The notes under the pieces are model-generated. The model ran no database searches and was not told the DNA's origin. It was given only the letters and a program-made list of their open reading frames with translations. Source: Competibacteraceae bacterium UBA2788 (GTDB lineage: Bacteria > Pseudomonadota > Gammaproteobacteria > Competibacterales > Competibacteraceae). From it: a DNA stretch of 11,638 bases. The stretch is taken from the NCBI GenBank assembly GCA_002352185.1, contig DEHY01000035.1, forward strand, positions 1,898 to 13,535. The letters run 5' to 3'. Positions within the stretch are counted from its first letter, which is position 1. Each line of letters begins with the position of its first letter. This document shows, in pieces, positions 1 through 8,314 of the stretch. The position numbers and the translations under genes are program-made.

Positions 1-903
1 GCGCTGTTTGAACTGCCGCTGGATCGCTATCGGCAGCCGGTGCTGGTGTCCGGCGCCGACGGGGTCGGCACCAAGCTCAAGCTGGCGCTGGAATTGAACC
101 GGCACGACACCATTGGCGTTGATTTGGTGGCGATGTGCGTCAACGATGTGCTGGTGGTCGGCGCTGAACCGCTGTTTTTCCTGGATTATTACGCCACCGG
201 CACGCTCGATGTCGACGTGGCGGCGGACGTGATCAAGGGCATCGCCGATGGCTGCGAGCGGGCGGGCGCGGCGCTGGTGGGCGGCGAAACCGCCGAAATG
301 CCGGGGATGTATCACGACGGTGATTATGATCTGGCCGGTTTCTGCGTTGGCGTGGTCGAAAAGGCGCGGATCATTGACGGTTCCAGGGTGCAGGTCGGCG
401 ATGTGCTGCTCGGTCTTGCGTCCTCCGGGCCGCATTCCAACGGCTATTCGCTGATCCGCAAAATTTTGGCGGTCAGCGGCGCACGACTGGATCAACCCTT
501 CGCCGGCGGCACTCTCGGCGCAGCGTTATTGGCCCCTACCCGCATCTACGTCAAACCCATTTTGAAGCTGCTGGAACAGGTCGAGGTCCGCGCTATCGCG
601 CATATCACCGGCGGCGGTTTGACCGAAAATTTGCCGCGCGTGTTGCCAACGAACACCAAAGCCGTGATCCATGCCAGCCGTTGGCAACGGCCCGCGATAT
701 TTCAATGGCTGCAACAGCAGGGCGGCGTCGTTGAGGCGGAAATGTGGCGCACCTTCAACTGCGGGGTCGGGCTGGTGGTCTGCGTCGCGGCGGAGGCTGC
801 GGATCAGACGATGGCGATTTTGCGGGATGCGGGTGAAACGGTGTGGCCGCTGGGCCATATCGCCGCCGGTGAAGGCGAACCGTTCGTGGAGTTCCAGCGG
901 TGA
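1..903 (+). CDS. purM: Phosphoribosylformylglycinamidine cyclo-ligase (AIR synthetase), 3' part
   Basis: PurM closes the imidazole ring in de novo purine synthesis, converting FGAM and ATP to AIR in the cytoplasm. The reading frame is open from the first base, so the true start lies outside the window. About 300 residues are present against 345 in E. coli PurM, so roughly 45 N-terminal residues are missing. Recognisable blocks are [16 protein letters not shown] near the window start, [73 protein letters not shown] and [10 protein letters not shown]. Together they cover both halves of the AIRS/PurM fold, including the glycine-rich ATP and substrate loops. The stop TGA overlaps the GTG start of purN by four bases, the usual sign of a translationally coupled purMN operon. 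No frame disruption is seen. Confidence 0.97.
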   Translation, partial: ALFELPLDRYRQPVLVSGADGVGTKLKLALELNRHDTIGVDLVAMCVNDVLVVGAEPLFFLDYYATGTLDVDVAADVIKGIADGCERAGAALVGGETAEMPGMYHDGDYDLAGFCVGVVEKARIIDGSRVQVGDVLLGLASSGPHSNGYSLIRKILAVSGARLDQPFAGGTLGAALLAPTRIYVKPILKLLEQVEVRAIAHITGGGLTENLPRVLPTNTKAVIHASRWQRPAIFQWLQQQGGVVEAEMWRTFNCGVGLVVCVAAEAADQTMAILRDAGETVWPLGHIAAGEGEPFVEFQR

Positions 904-1586
904 GCGCGGATCGGAAAATTCGGCTGGTGGTGTTGATTTCCGGGCGCGGCAGCAACTTGCAGGCGATTTTGGACCAGGCCGCCAGCGGTGAATTGTTGGC
1001 GGAAGTGGCTGCCGTGATCAGCAACCAGCCCGGCGTTTACGGTTTGGAACGGGCGCGGCAGGCGGGCGTTCCGGCGCTGGAACTGGATCATAAGGGCTTC
1101 GCCGACCGGCCTGCCTTTGAAGCGGCGTTGATCGGGCAAATTGATCGTTATCAGCCGGATTTGGTGATTCTGGCCGGATTCATGCGGGTATTGACCGCCG
1201 GTTTCACCGAGCATTACCAAGGTCGGCTGCTCAATATTCACCCGTCGCTGCTGCCCAAATTTCGCGGCCTGCACACCCATGAGCGCGCTCTTGCTGCGGG
1301 TGAAACCGAGCATGGTGCGAGTATCCACTTCGTGACCGCCGAGCTGGACGGCGGCCCGGTCATCGCGCAGGCGCGGGTGCCGGTGCTGCCGGGCGACGAT
1401 CCCGACACGCTGGCGGCGCGGGTGCTGGAACAGGAACACCGGCTGTATCCGCAGGCGATCCGCTGGTTCGCGGAAGGGCGATTAAGGCTGGAGGGGGAGC
1501 GGCTGCTGTTTGACGGAAAACTTCTGGATCAGCCGTTGCGGCTGGAGGACTTTGCCCGTCAGCCGATAAACAACTCGCGCAGTTGA
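900..1586 (+). CDS. purN: Phosphoribosylglycinamide formyltransferase (GART)
   Basis: PurN transfers a formyl group from 10-formyl-tetrahydrofolate to GAR, giving FGAR, in de novo purine synthesis. The 228-residue product opens with the phosphate-binding segment [15 protein letters not shown]. It carries the catalytic set N112, H114 (in [20 protein letters not shown]) and D150 (in [12 protein letters not shown]), matching N106, H108 and D144 of the E. coli enzyme with a constant offset of six. The length is slightly above the E. coli protein (212 residues), mainly at the C terminus. The start is GTG at 900, overlapping the purM stop, and coupling explains the lack of a need for a strong ribosome binding site. 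The last 28 bases overlap the 3' end of the convergent Uma2-family gene on the other strand, so no terminator fits between them. Confidence 0.97.
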   Translation: MSADRKIRLVVLISGRGSNLQAILDQAASGELLAEVAAVISNQPGVYGLERARQAGVPALELDHKGFADRPAFEAALIGQIDRYQPDLVILAGFMRVLTAGFTEHYQGRLLNIHPSLLPKFRGLHTHERALAAGETEHGASIHFVTAELDGGPVIAQARVPVLPGDDPDTLAARVLEQEHRLYPQAIRWFAEGRLRLEGERLLFDGKLLDQPLRLEDFARQPINNSRS

Positions 1587-2167
1587 ATCTCCGCCTCCGG
1601 TAATAACAGCGGCGCCAATGCGCCTTCACGCACATGCAGCCGGGTCTGATAACCACCGCGCTGCGGGTCGCGGTAGACTTCGATATGGCGTCGTTGCGGC
1701 CCCACCACCAGCCACACTTCGGGAATGCCGCGCCGGGCGTACAACGGAACTTTGGTTTTACGGTCGAAGCGCACCGTGCTATCGGACACTTCGATCAGCA
1801 GCAGCACATCCGCAGCGCGGGGATGCGCCTTCAGGTAATAATCCGGGCGCGGACGCAGCAATGCAATGTCGGGTTGCGGTTCGGAATGGTCATCCAGCAC
1901 GACCGGATTCTGGCAATCCACAATCGCGGCGTGGCCTGCTGCGATCCTTAGTTTTTCAGCCAGGATACGGGTAATGCCCGCATGAAAACTGCCAATCGGC
2001 GCCATATCGAATAACTCCCCCTCAAGCAATTCCAGCCGCGCTTCCGGGCCAAGAAAGCCGGTTTCGCCCATGCGCTGAAATTCGCTCACCGTCCACCGAT
2101 GTCGAACCGGGAATGCTTCAGCAGCGGCGGGCGTAACGGTCGGTTCCAATAGCACAGATGCGGACAT
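1559..2167 (-). CDS. Uma2-family (DUF820) putative restriction-endonuclease-fold protein
   Basis: This 202-residue protein has the features of the Uma2/DUF820 family, which has a PD-(D/E)XK nuclease fold. Most members have no proven substrate. Visible family blocks are the N-terminal TVSEFQRM segment, LELLEGELFDMAPIGSFHA (residues 46-63), QPDIALLRPRPDYY with D100, LLLIEVSDSTVRFDRKTK with E126 and K139, and YARRGIPEVWLV. D100, E126 and the nearby lysine are the likely metal and catalytic residues, so the site looks intact. I chose ATG at 2167 because a clear AGAGGAA ribosome binding site sits seven bases upstream. A TTG ten codons earlier would overlap the dcd stop and has no such site. It lies 26 bases behind dcd on the same strand and may be cotranscribed. 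Its last 28 bases overlap convergent purN. Biological role unknown. Confidence 0.88.
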   Translation of the reverse strand: MSASVLLEPTVTPAAAEAFPVRHRWTVSEFQRMGETGFLGPEARLELLEGELFDMAPIGSFHAGITRILAEKLRIAAGHAAIVDCQNPVVLDDHSEPQPDIALLRPRPDYYLKAHPRAADVLLLIEVSDSTVRFDRKTKVPLYARRGIPEVWLVVGPQRRHIEVYRDPQRGGYQTRLHVREGALAPLLLPEAEIQLRELFIG

Positions 2168-2193
2168 GGCTGTTTCCTCTGCGAATCGCAATT

Positions 2194-2796
2194 TCAATGC
2201 CCCTTATCGAGCGGTTCGTCATCGCCGATTCGACTTGGCGTCGGTCCGCTCTGCCGCCGGTACTTGGCGTCCTGGCGCTTGTAATAGGGGCGGACGGCGG
2301 GACTGGTCAGCGTCTCGAAGCTGATGGCGCAAATCGCCATGCCGGGCCGCAGCGCCAGCGGCAGTTTGCCGCTGTTGTAGCACTCCAGCACAATCGCGCC
2401 GCTCCAGCCGGGATCGATGCGGTGCGCGGTGACATGCACCATCAGCCCCAGCCGGGCCAGGCTGGAACGACCGTCCAGCCAGCCCACCAGATTATCCGGC
2501 ACGGTAATAATCTCGGCGGTGGCCGCCAAAGCCAGCTCGCCGGGATGAATGAAAAACGAGGCGTCGTCAGCGATCCGTATCTCTTTGCTCATGATCCGGT
2601 TGATCGCGTGATCCACCTCCTCACGCGGCCCGCTGAGATCAATGTACGGCGCGGCGTGATCGTTGAACACCCGAAAGCGTCCACCCAAATGCAAATCCAC
2701 GCTGACTCCGTTGATCCGGTTAGCCAGCGGGCGCGGTTCGATGCGGATTCGACCTTCTTCCAGAGCGCGTTCGATGTCCTGATCACTCAGCCGCAT
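2194..2796 (-). CDS. dcd: dCTP deaminase
   Basis: Dcd deaminates dCTP to dUTP, the main route to dUMP and then dTMP in gammaproteobacteria. The 200-residue protein is very close to the 193-residue E. coli enzyme over its whole length. [12 protein letters not shown] starts the protein. [36 protein letters not shown] and [13 protein letters not shown] form the nucleotide-binding and trimer core. E138, in [10 protein letters not shown], aligns with the catalytic glutamate of the E. coli enzyme, and R110, S111 and R115 are also kept. A C-terminal tail of a few residues (DDEPLDKGH) is extra. The ATG start at 2796 has a purine-rich GAGGGAG about ten bases upstream. Upstream is a strong hairpin terminator for the preceding gene, so dcd may need its own promoter. 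Downstream is the Uma2-family gene after 26 bases. Confidence 0.97.
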   Translation of the reverse strand: MRLSDQDIERALEEGRIRIEPRPLANRINGVSVDLHLGGRFRVFNDHAAPYIDLSGPREEVDHAINRIMSKEIRIADDASFFIHPGELALAATAEIITVPDNLVGWLDGRSSLARLGLMVHVTAHRIDPGWSGAIVLECYNSGKLPLALRPGMAICAISFETLTSPAVRPYYKRQDAKYRRQSGPTPSRIGDDEPLDKGH

Positions 2797-2824
2797 CAGC
2801 GTTATTCTCCCTCAACGAATTGAA

Positions 2825-2844
2825 AGCGCGGCCCAGGCCGCGCT
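2825..2844 (-). terminator. Hairpin terminator after the Tyr/Arg/Gly-rich secreted protein gene
   Basis: A perfect inverted repeat, AGCGCGGCC then GGCCGCGCT with two bases between, folds as an eight-pair GC-rich stem with a four-base loop. It begins about ten bases beyond the TAG stop at 2855. On the minus strand it is followed by TTTCAATTC, a short and imperfect T tract. Position and strength suit an intrinsic terminator for the 2855-3241 gene. It would separate that gene from dcd. Confidence 0.7.
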
Positions 2845-2854
2845 GTGCTGGTTG

Positions 2855-3241
2855 CTACCACACTCGGTCGCAACTACGGTACTTGACGCCGTGGCGCCAA
2901 TAGCTCTCACATACCGTCCGATACCCCCAGTGCCGGTAACCCCGGCCCCGGTGGCCTTGATGATAGTAATCGGAGTCCCAGTACCGGTAACCCCGGTCCC
3001 GATATCCCCGGCCCCAGTAGCCCCGATAATGATGATCAGGCCTCCAGTGCCGGTAACCCCGGTCCCGGTAGTCGGAATAGTAGTAATCGGGTGCCCTCGT
3101 ACACGTCCGTTTGACCACCATGCCATTTCTGATCACCTCTCGACACCGGGTAGCTGCTTCAGCTTCCTGAACCGGCAGGGCAACCGCGCCACCCAACAGC
3201 AATGCCAACAATCCGACTTTCACCATCTGTTTCATCTTCAT
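2855..3241 (-). CDS. Small secreted Tyr/Arg/Gly-rich repeat protein with two cysteine loops
   Basis: I do not recognise a named family. The 128-residue product starts with a signal peptide: MKMKQMVKV, a hydrophobic LLALLLGGAVAL, and a likely cleavage site near EAEA/ATR at residues 29-30. The mature part has a cysteine-bounded segment at C33-C47 (CREVIRNGMVVKRTC). It is followed by a Tyr/Arg/Gly/His/Trp-rich repeat region (residues 53-108) and a second similar cysteine segment at C111-C124 (CESYWRHGVKYRSC). The repeat has two adjacent 22-residue units beginning YRDRGYR at residues 58 and 80, plus a partial third at 102. The mature protein is strongly basic and aromatic, which suggests a periplasmic or surface role binding anionic polymer or envelope, but that is inference. 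ATG at 3241 is chosen over an upstream start 21 codons earlier because GAGGTG lies three bases before it and the signal peptide then begins correctly. Confidence 0.82.
   Translation of the reverse strand: MKMKQMVKVGLLALLLGGAVALPVQEAEAATRCREVIRNGMVVKRTCTRAPDYYYSDYRDRGYRHWRPDHHYRGYWGRGYRDRGYRYWDSDYYHQGHRGRGYRHWGYRTVCESYWRHGVKYRSCDRVW
2918..3070 (-). repeat. In-frame degenerate tandem repeat, 66-base unit
   Basis: Inside the secreted-protein gene, unit 1 covers 3005-3070, unit 2 covers 2939-3004 and a partial third covers 2918-2938. On the plus strand the core CAGT(G/A)CCGGTAACCCCGG recurs at 2928, 2979 and 3045, giving spacings of 51 and 66 bases, both multiples of three. The repeat therefore expands and contracts without breaking the frame. 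It encodes YRDRGYR(H/Y)W-type peptides. Confidence 0.85.
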
Positions 3242-3244
3242 GGA

Positions 3245-3270
3245 CACCTCCCCGACGCTCTTCAGCGCCG
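3245..3270 (-). promoter_or_regulatory. GAAG-loop hairpin plus GAGGTG ribosome binding site, leader copy 1
   Basis: On the minus strand CGGCGCT-GAAG-AGCGTCG (3253-3270) folds as a seven-pair stem with one G-U pair. It is followed directly by GGGGAGGTG (GAGGTG at 3245-3250), three bases before the ATG at 3241. The same arrangement, with a different stem sequence, precedes the other small secreted gene at 4788. It could act on translation, or be the 3'-end hairpin of the mrp transcript, though no T tract follows it. Confidence 0.5.
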
Positions 3271-3319
3271 AGTTCAAATCCCGGCAAGCCCGGTGTGCCC
3301 ACAATAGGACTGGAAAACT

Positions 3320-4411
3320 TTACGTATTCTGAATGACGATGCTGGGGAACTTGTGGCTGTAATTTTTCGCCTGCAACGACAGGCGGGCGCTGGCATGGCG
3401 GGCGATGTCGCGGTACAGGCCGGCGATGCGACTGTCCGGTTCCGCCGCCACCGTCGGCTGACCGTTGTCGGTTTCCTCACGGATGCGAATGTCCAGCGGC
3501 AGCGAGCCGAGGAACGGCACGTTGTATTGCGCGGCCATGCGCTGGCCGCCGCCCGCGCCAAAAATGTATTCCTCGTTGCCACATTTCGAGCAGATGTGAA
3601 TGCTCATGTTTTCGACAATGCCGAGTACCGACACCTCAACCTTCTCGAACATCTTCAAACCTTTGCGGGCGTCCAGCAGGGCAATGTCCTGCGGAGTGGT
3701 GACGATGATCGCGCCACTGACCGGCACCTTCTGCGACAAGGTCAATTGGGTGTCGCCGGTACCGGGCGGCAGGTCAATAATCAGGTAATCAAGATTATCC
3801 CAGCGGGTGTCGCGCAACAGTTGCTCCAGCGCCTGAGTCACCATTGGCCCGCGCCAGACCATCGGCGTTTCCTCCTCAATCAGATAGCCGATGGACATGG
3901 ACTGAATGCCGTGGCTGATCACCGGCAGCAGCGATTTGCCATCCGGCGATTCCGGGCGCTCGTTCGATCCCAGCATCCGGGGCTGGCTGGGGCCGTAGAT
4001 GTCGGCGTCCAGCAACCCGACCCGTGCGCCCTCCACGCTCAGCGCCAGCGCCAGATTGACCGCAGTGGTGGATTTACCCACTCCGCCCTTGCCGGACGCC
4101 ACAGCAATGATGTTCCTGACTCCCGGCAGCGGCTTCAGACCTTTCTGCACCTCGTGGGAGATAATCCTGCTCTCCACCCGCACTGCGACCTCGGCAACGC
4201 CCGGCAACGCCGCCAGACGGTCGCGCAGCGCCGCGATCAGCGCATCCCGGTAGCCCGCCGCTGGAAATCCCAGTTCTACATCTATTGCAACTCGGCCCTC
4301 CTCAATTCGGATCTGCTTGATGCACTTGGCGGCCACCAAATCCTGGCCCAGATAAGGGTCCACATAGCCCTTGAGGGCGGTTTCCACATCGGCGCGCGAA
4401 ACGGCTGTCAT
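3320..4411 (-). CDS. mrp: Iron-sulfur cluster carrier protein Mrp/ApbC
   Basis: Mrp/ApbC proteins are P-loop ATPases of the ParA/MinD-like group that bind and hand over [4Fe-4S] clusters to cytoplasmic apoproteins. The 363-residue length is close to E. coli Mrp (369). An N-terminal MIP18/DUF59-type domain (about residues 1-85, VDPYLGQDLV) is followed by the ATPase. The ATPase has the deviant Walker A GKGGVGKST at 107-115, LLDADIYGPSQPRMLG, VWRGPMVTQALEQLL and DYLIIDLPPGTGD. The cluster-binding CxxC is C274-C277 in HICSKCGNE. ATG at 4411 is preceded by GAGGAA at good spacing and gives the family N terminus. The frame stays open 87 codons further upstream, but that stretch covers the neighbouring gene on the same strand and is not real coding sequence. 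dcd and metG on either side reproduce a gene order also known in Pseudomonas. Confidence 0.96.
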   Translation of the reverse strand: MTAVSRADVETALKGYVDPYLGQDLVAAKCIKQIRIEEGRVAIDVELGFPAAGYRDALIAALRDRLAALPGVAEVAVRVESRIISHEVQKGLKPLPGVRNIIAVASGKGGVGKSTTAVNLALALSVEGARVGLLDADIYGPSQPRMLGSNERPESPDGKSLLPVISHGIQSMSIGYLIEEETPMVWRGPMVTQALEQLLRDTRWDNLDYLIIDLPPGTGDTQLTLSQKVPVSGAIIVTTPQDIALLDARKGLKMFEKVEVSVLGIVENMSIHICSKCGNEEYIFGAGGGQRMAAQYNVPFLGSLPLDIRIREETDNGQPTVAAEPDSRIAGLYRDIARHASARLSLQAKNYSHKFPSIVIQNT

Positions 4412-4451
4412 CGGTGATTCCTCATTAAAATTGCACACGGTAGGCTTGCAG

Positions 4452-4480
4452 AAAAACCGTTCGCGGATGGCGCCGCCCGG
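4452..4480 (-). terminator. Possible weak terminator after the four-cysteine secreted protein gene
   Basis: Just past the TGA at 4489, the minus strand can pair CCG with CGG and, inside that, GCGG with CCGC around a CGCCAT loop. A run of five T follows. The stem is short and has bulges, so the call is tentative. If it works it would partly insulate mrp from the gene upstream. Confidence 0.25.
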
Positions 4481-4488
4481 GTTATCAC

Positions 4489-4788
4489 TCAATACTCGGC
4501 CAGACATTTTTGCCTCGCCGTATCCAGCTTCATGCTGGAATTGGACTTCATGGCCGCGATCACGCATTGCCAGTAGGACGGTTGATAGTAGTTCAGCAAC
4601 CGGCAACTGACCAGATTCAGCGCTTCCGGCGCTTCGCCGTGCTGCTTCGCCAGTGACACCGCCTGTTCGCAAAAATTCTCGCTCCAGATTTCCTCCGCCA
4701 GCGAACCTTCATTGGCGCTGGCCGAACTTGCCGCCAGCAGTATTCCCGCAACGACCATGACCTGTTTCGACAACATCTTGATTTTCAT
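4489..4788 (-). CDS. Small secreted four-cysteine protein of unknown function
   Basis: I do not recognise a family. The 99-residue product has a clear signal peptide: MKIKMLSKQ, then VMVVAGILLAASS, with probable cleavage after ASA at residue 25, leaving a mature protein of about 74 residues. It contains four cysteines, C40, C62, C75 and C95, an even number that would allow two disulfides after export. The mature sequence looks helical and soluble (EEIWSENFCEQAVSLAKQHG, then APEALNLVSCRLL), with an aromatic YYQPSYWQC segment in the middle. A periplasmic location is inferred from the signal peptide and cysteines. ATG at 4788 has GAGGTG four bases upstream. It lies upstream of mrp on the same strand and is divergent from metG. 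The leader and first codons resemble those of the other small secreted gene at 3241. Confidence 0.8.
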   Translation of the reverse strand: MKIKMLSKQVMVVAGILLAASSASANEGSLAEEIWSENFCEQAVSLAKQHGEAPEALNLVSCRLLNYYQPSYWQCVIAAMKSNSSMKLDTARQKCLAEY

Positions 4789-4792
4789 GGAT

Positions 4793-4819
4793 CACCTCAA
4801 TCATGGACTCTTCAGCCAT
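4793..4819 (-). promoter_or_regulatory. GAAG-loop hairpin plus GAGGTG ribosome binding site, leader copy 2
   Basis: On the minus strand ATGGCT-GAAG-AGTCCAT (4803-4819) folds as a six-pair stem with a single bulged T and the same GAAG loop as the copy at 3253-3270. GAGGTG follows at 4793-4798, four bases before the ATG at 4788. The GCTGAAGAG core is identical in both leaders, and the outer stem bases differ but still pair. Confidence 0.5.
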
Positions 4820-4831
4820 ACTGGCGGGCGG

Positions 4832-4861
4832 ATGACAGCGGCGCGGCAATGCTGCTAACTT
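4832..4861 (+). promoter_or_regulatory. Candidate sigma-70 promoter for metG
   Basis: In the 111-base divergent region, ATGACA (4832-4837, five of six to the -35 consensus) is followed after 18 bases by TAACTT (4856-4861). A TG one base before TAACTT gives an extended -10 form, TGCTAACTT. A transcript starting near 4868 would have a leader of about 30 bases before the metG ATG. The -10 match is only moderate. Confidence 0.35.
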
Positions 4862-4899
4862 AGCGGCCTTTCCGACCGACTGTGATTGCCCGCACCGAC

Positions 4900-6933
4900 A
4901 TGAGCCAACCCACCCGCCGCATCTTCGTCACCAGCGCCCTGCCCTACGCCAACGGCCCAATCCACATCGGCCATCTGGTCGAATACATTCAAACCGACAT
5001 CTGGGTTCGCTTCCAGAAATTGCGCGGCCACGAGTGCCATTACCTCTGTGCCGACGACGCCCACGGCACTCCGATCATGCTGCGCGCCGAGCAGGACGGC
5101 GTCAGCCCGGAACAGCTGATCAAGCGGGTCTGGCAGGAGCATCGCGCCGATTTCGCCGAGTTCCTGGTGGAGTTCGACAACTATTATTCGACCCATTCCC
5201 CGGAAAATCGCCATTACGCCGAACTGATTTACCGCCGCCTGGACGAAGGCGGCCACATCAGCCGCCGGGTGATCACCCAGGCCTACGACCCGGAAAAACA
5301 GATGTTCCTGCCGGATCGCTTCATCAAGGGCGAATGTCCCCGCTGCGGCGCGTCCGATCAGTACGGCGACAGTTGCGAAGTCTGCGGCGCCACCTATTCG
5401 CCCACCGATCTGAAAAATCCGCGCTCAGTGGTGTCCGGCGCCACGCCGATTCTCAAGGAATCGCTGCATTTCTTCTTTAAGCTGGGCGATTTTGAGGCCA
5501 TGCTGAAAACCTGGATTGCCAGCGGGCCGGTTCAGGCGCAAATGGCGAACAAGCTTAGTGAGTGGTTCACCGCCGGTTTGCAGGAATGGGATATTTCCCG
5601 CGATGCGCCGTACTGGGGTTTTGAAATCCCTGATGCGCCCGGCAAGTATTTCTACGTCTGGCTGGACGCGCCCATCGGCTATATGGCCAGCCTCCAGAAC
5701 TACTGCGACCGCACTGGCCTGAATTTCAATGATTTCTGGAATCCCGACAGCGATACCGAGGTTTATCACTTCATCGGCAAGGACATCGCCTACTTTCATA
5801 TCCTGTTCTGGCCGGCGATGCTGACCGGAGCCGGCTTCCGCAAACCGACTGCGGTGCATTGTCACGGTTTCCTGACCGTGGACGGCCAGAAAATGTCGAA
5901 ATCACGCGGCACCTTCATCAAGGCGCGCACCTATCTCAACCATCTGCGCCCGGAATACCTGCGCTATTACTTCGCCAGTAAGCTAAGCGACGGCATTGAC
6001 GATCTCGATTTGAATTTCGAGGATTTTCTGCAACGGGTCAACAGCGACCTGGTGGGCAAGGTGGTCAATATCGCCAGCCGCTGCGCCAGCTTCATTACCC
6101 GCCGCTTCAATGGGCAACTGGCCGACAATTTGGCGGAACCGGTGTTGTATGCGGAATTTGTGGTCGCCAGCGACTCCATCGCCCAAGCGTATGAGCAGCG
6201 GGAATTCGGGCGGGCGATGCGCGAGATCATGGCGCTGGCCGACCGCGCCAATCAGTATATTGATGAGAAGAAACCGTGGGCGCTGGCGAAACAAACCGGA
6301 GCTGTGACCGAGGTGCAGGCGGTATGCAGCATGGGACTCAATCTGTTCCGGCTGCTGGCGCTTTACCTGAAACCGGTGCTGCCCGGCGTCGCCGCCCACG
6401 TCGAGCAATTCCTGCACATTCCGCCGTTATGCTGGGACGATCTTGCTACTCCGCTGCTCGATCACGCGATTGCCGAATTCAAGCCGCTGATGCAGCGGGT
6501 GGAAATGGCGCAAATCACCGCCATGGTCGAGGATTCCATGGAAAGCCACCCCGCGACCGAAGCAACCCCGGCTAAATCAGGCGGGCCGCTGGCGGATGAT
6601 CCAATCAGCCCGACCATCACCATTGAGGATTTCGCCAAAGTGGATTTGCGGATAGCCCGCATCGTCAAGGCTGAAGCGGTGGCGGGCGCCGATAAACTGG
6701 TGCGGCTGGAACTGGATCTCGGCGGCGCGACCCGGCAGGTGTTCGCCGGCATTAAATCGGCCTACGCGCCAGAGGATTTACAGGGCCGGTTGACCGTGAT
6801 CGTCGCCAATCTCGCCCCGCGCAAGATGCGCTTCGGCGTGTCCGAGGGGATGGCGCTGGCGGCGGGTGGCGGGGGCGGGATTTATCTGCTCGGCCCGGAC
6901 AGCGGCGCGGAACCGGGAATGCGGGTGAAGTGA
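4900..6933 (+). CDS. metG: Methionyl-tRNA synthetase
   Basis: MetG charges tRNA-Met with methionine using ATP, for both initiation and elongation. From ATG at 4900 the product is 677 residues, the same length as the E. coli enzyme. The class I signatures are present: HIGH at residues 22-25 and KMSKS at 331-335. The zinc-binding insertion has C146, C149, C159 and C162. The C-terminal dimerisation and tRNA-binding domain (EMAP/Trbp111-like OB fold) runs from about residue 573 ([17 protein letters not shown]) to the end, after a short Ala/Pro/Ser linker. A GTG six codons upstream at 4882 is possible, but the ATG gives the family N terminus ([20 protein letters not shown]). Neither start has a convincing Shine-Dalgarno sequence. 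The gene is divergent from the mrp side and convergent with the response-regulator gene 22 bases beyond its stop. Confidence 0.97.
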   Translation: MSQPTRRIFVTSALPYANGPIHIGHLVEYIQTDIWVRFQKLRGHECHYLCADDAHGTPIMLRAEQDGVSPEQLIKRVWQEHRADFAEFLVEFDNYYSTHSPENRHYAELIYRRLDEGGHISRRVITQAYDPEKQMFLPDRFIKGECPRCGASDQYGDSCEVCGATYSPTDLKNPRSVVSGATPILKESLHFFFKLGDFEAMLKTWIASGPVQAQMANKLSEWFTAGLQEWDISRDAPYWGFEIPDAPGKYFYVWLDAPIGYMASLQNYCDRTGLNFNDFWNPDSDTEVYHFIGKDIAYFHILFWPAMLTGAGFRKPTAVHCHGFLTVDGQKMSKSRGTFIKARTYLNHLRPEYLRYYFASKLSDGIDDLDLNFEDFLQRVNSDLVGKVVNIASRCASFITRRFNGQLADNLAEPVLYAEFVVASDSIAQAYEQREFGRAMREIMALADRANQYIDEKKPWALAKQTGAVTEVQAVCSMGLNLFRLLALYLKPVLPGVAAHVEQFLHIPPLCWDDLATPLLDHAIAEFKPLMQRVEMAQITAMVEDSMESHPATEATPAKSGGPLADDPISPTITIEDFAKVDLRIARIVKAEAVAGADKLVRLELDLGGATRQVFAGIKSAYAPEDLQGRLTVIVANLAPRKMRFGVSEGMALAAGGGGGIYLLGPDSGAEPGMRVK

Positions 6934-6935
6934 AA

Positions 6936-6955
6936 GAAAGCATAGCCGGTGTGCT

Positions 6956-6957
<2 letters not shown>
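6936..6957. terminator. Weak hairpin between convergent metG and prsR
   Basis: The only non-coding DNA between the two convergent genes is 22 bases long. GAA(A)GCA can pair with TGCTTC, giving six pairs with one bulged A and a nine-base loop, and short T-containing stretches lie outside the stem in either direction. It overlaps the last codon region of the minus-strand gene. It may serve as a minimal bidirectional terminator, but the fold is poor. Confidence 0.25.

Positions 6958-8286
<1,329 letters not shown>

Positions 8287-8314
<28 letters not shown>

Noticed and set aside
2158..2823. Plus-strand open frame (221 codons) opposite dcd
   Set aside because: It is antisense to dcd, which matches its family over its full length; no domain or ribosome binding site supports the frame.
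3225..3300. Intact tRNA gene around the T-arm-like sequence
   Set aside because: No matching acceptor stem, no anticodon arm at the right distance and no CCA end.
3282..3301. Possible sigma-54 promoter upstream of the secreted repeat gene (GGGCAC followed by TTGCC on the minus strand)
   Set aside because: The gap between the two elements is two bases too long for the strict -24/-12 spacing, so it is not a credible site even with a sigma-54 activator nearby.
3242..3304. Earlier start for the secreted repeat protein, 21 codons upstream
   Set aside because: It would bury the signal peptide behind a charged leader and has no ribosome binding site. The extra codons read through the hairpin leader.
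2852..3307. Plus-strand frame with VPVTPVP-type low-complexity repeats, and a Gly/Thr-rich minus-strand alternative at 2812-3126
   Set aside because: Both are alternative readings of the in-frame tandem repeat in the secreted-protein gene. Only the 2855-3241 frame has a signal peptide, a good ribosome binding site and paired cysteines.
3353..4417. Long plus-strand open frame (354 codons) opposite mrp
   Set aside because: It is antisense to the clearly conserved mrp gene, has no recognisable domain, and high GC content makes such long shadow frames common.
4412..4672. N-terminal extension of mrp by up to 87 codons
   Set aside because: The extension would cover the four-cysteine secreted gene. 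ATG at 4411 has a good ribosome binding site and yields the family length.
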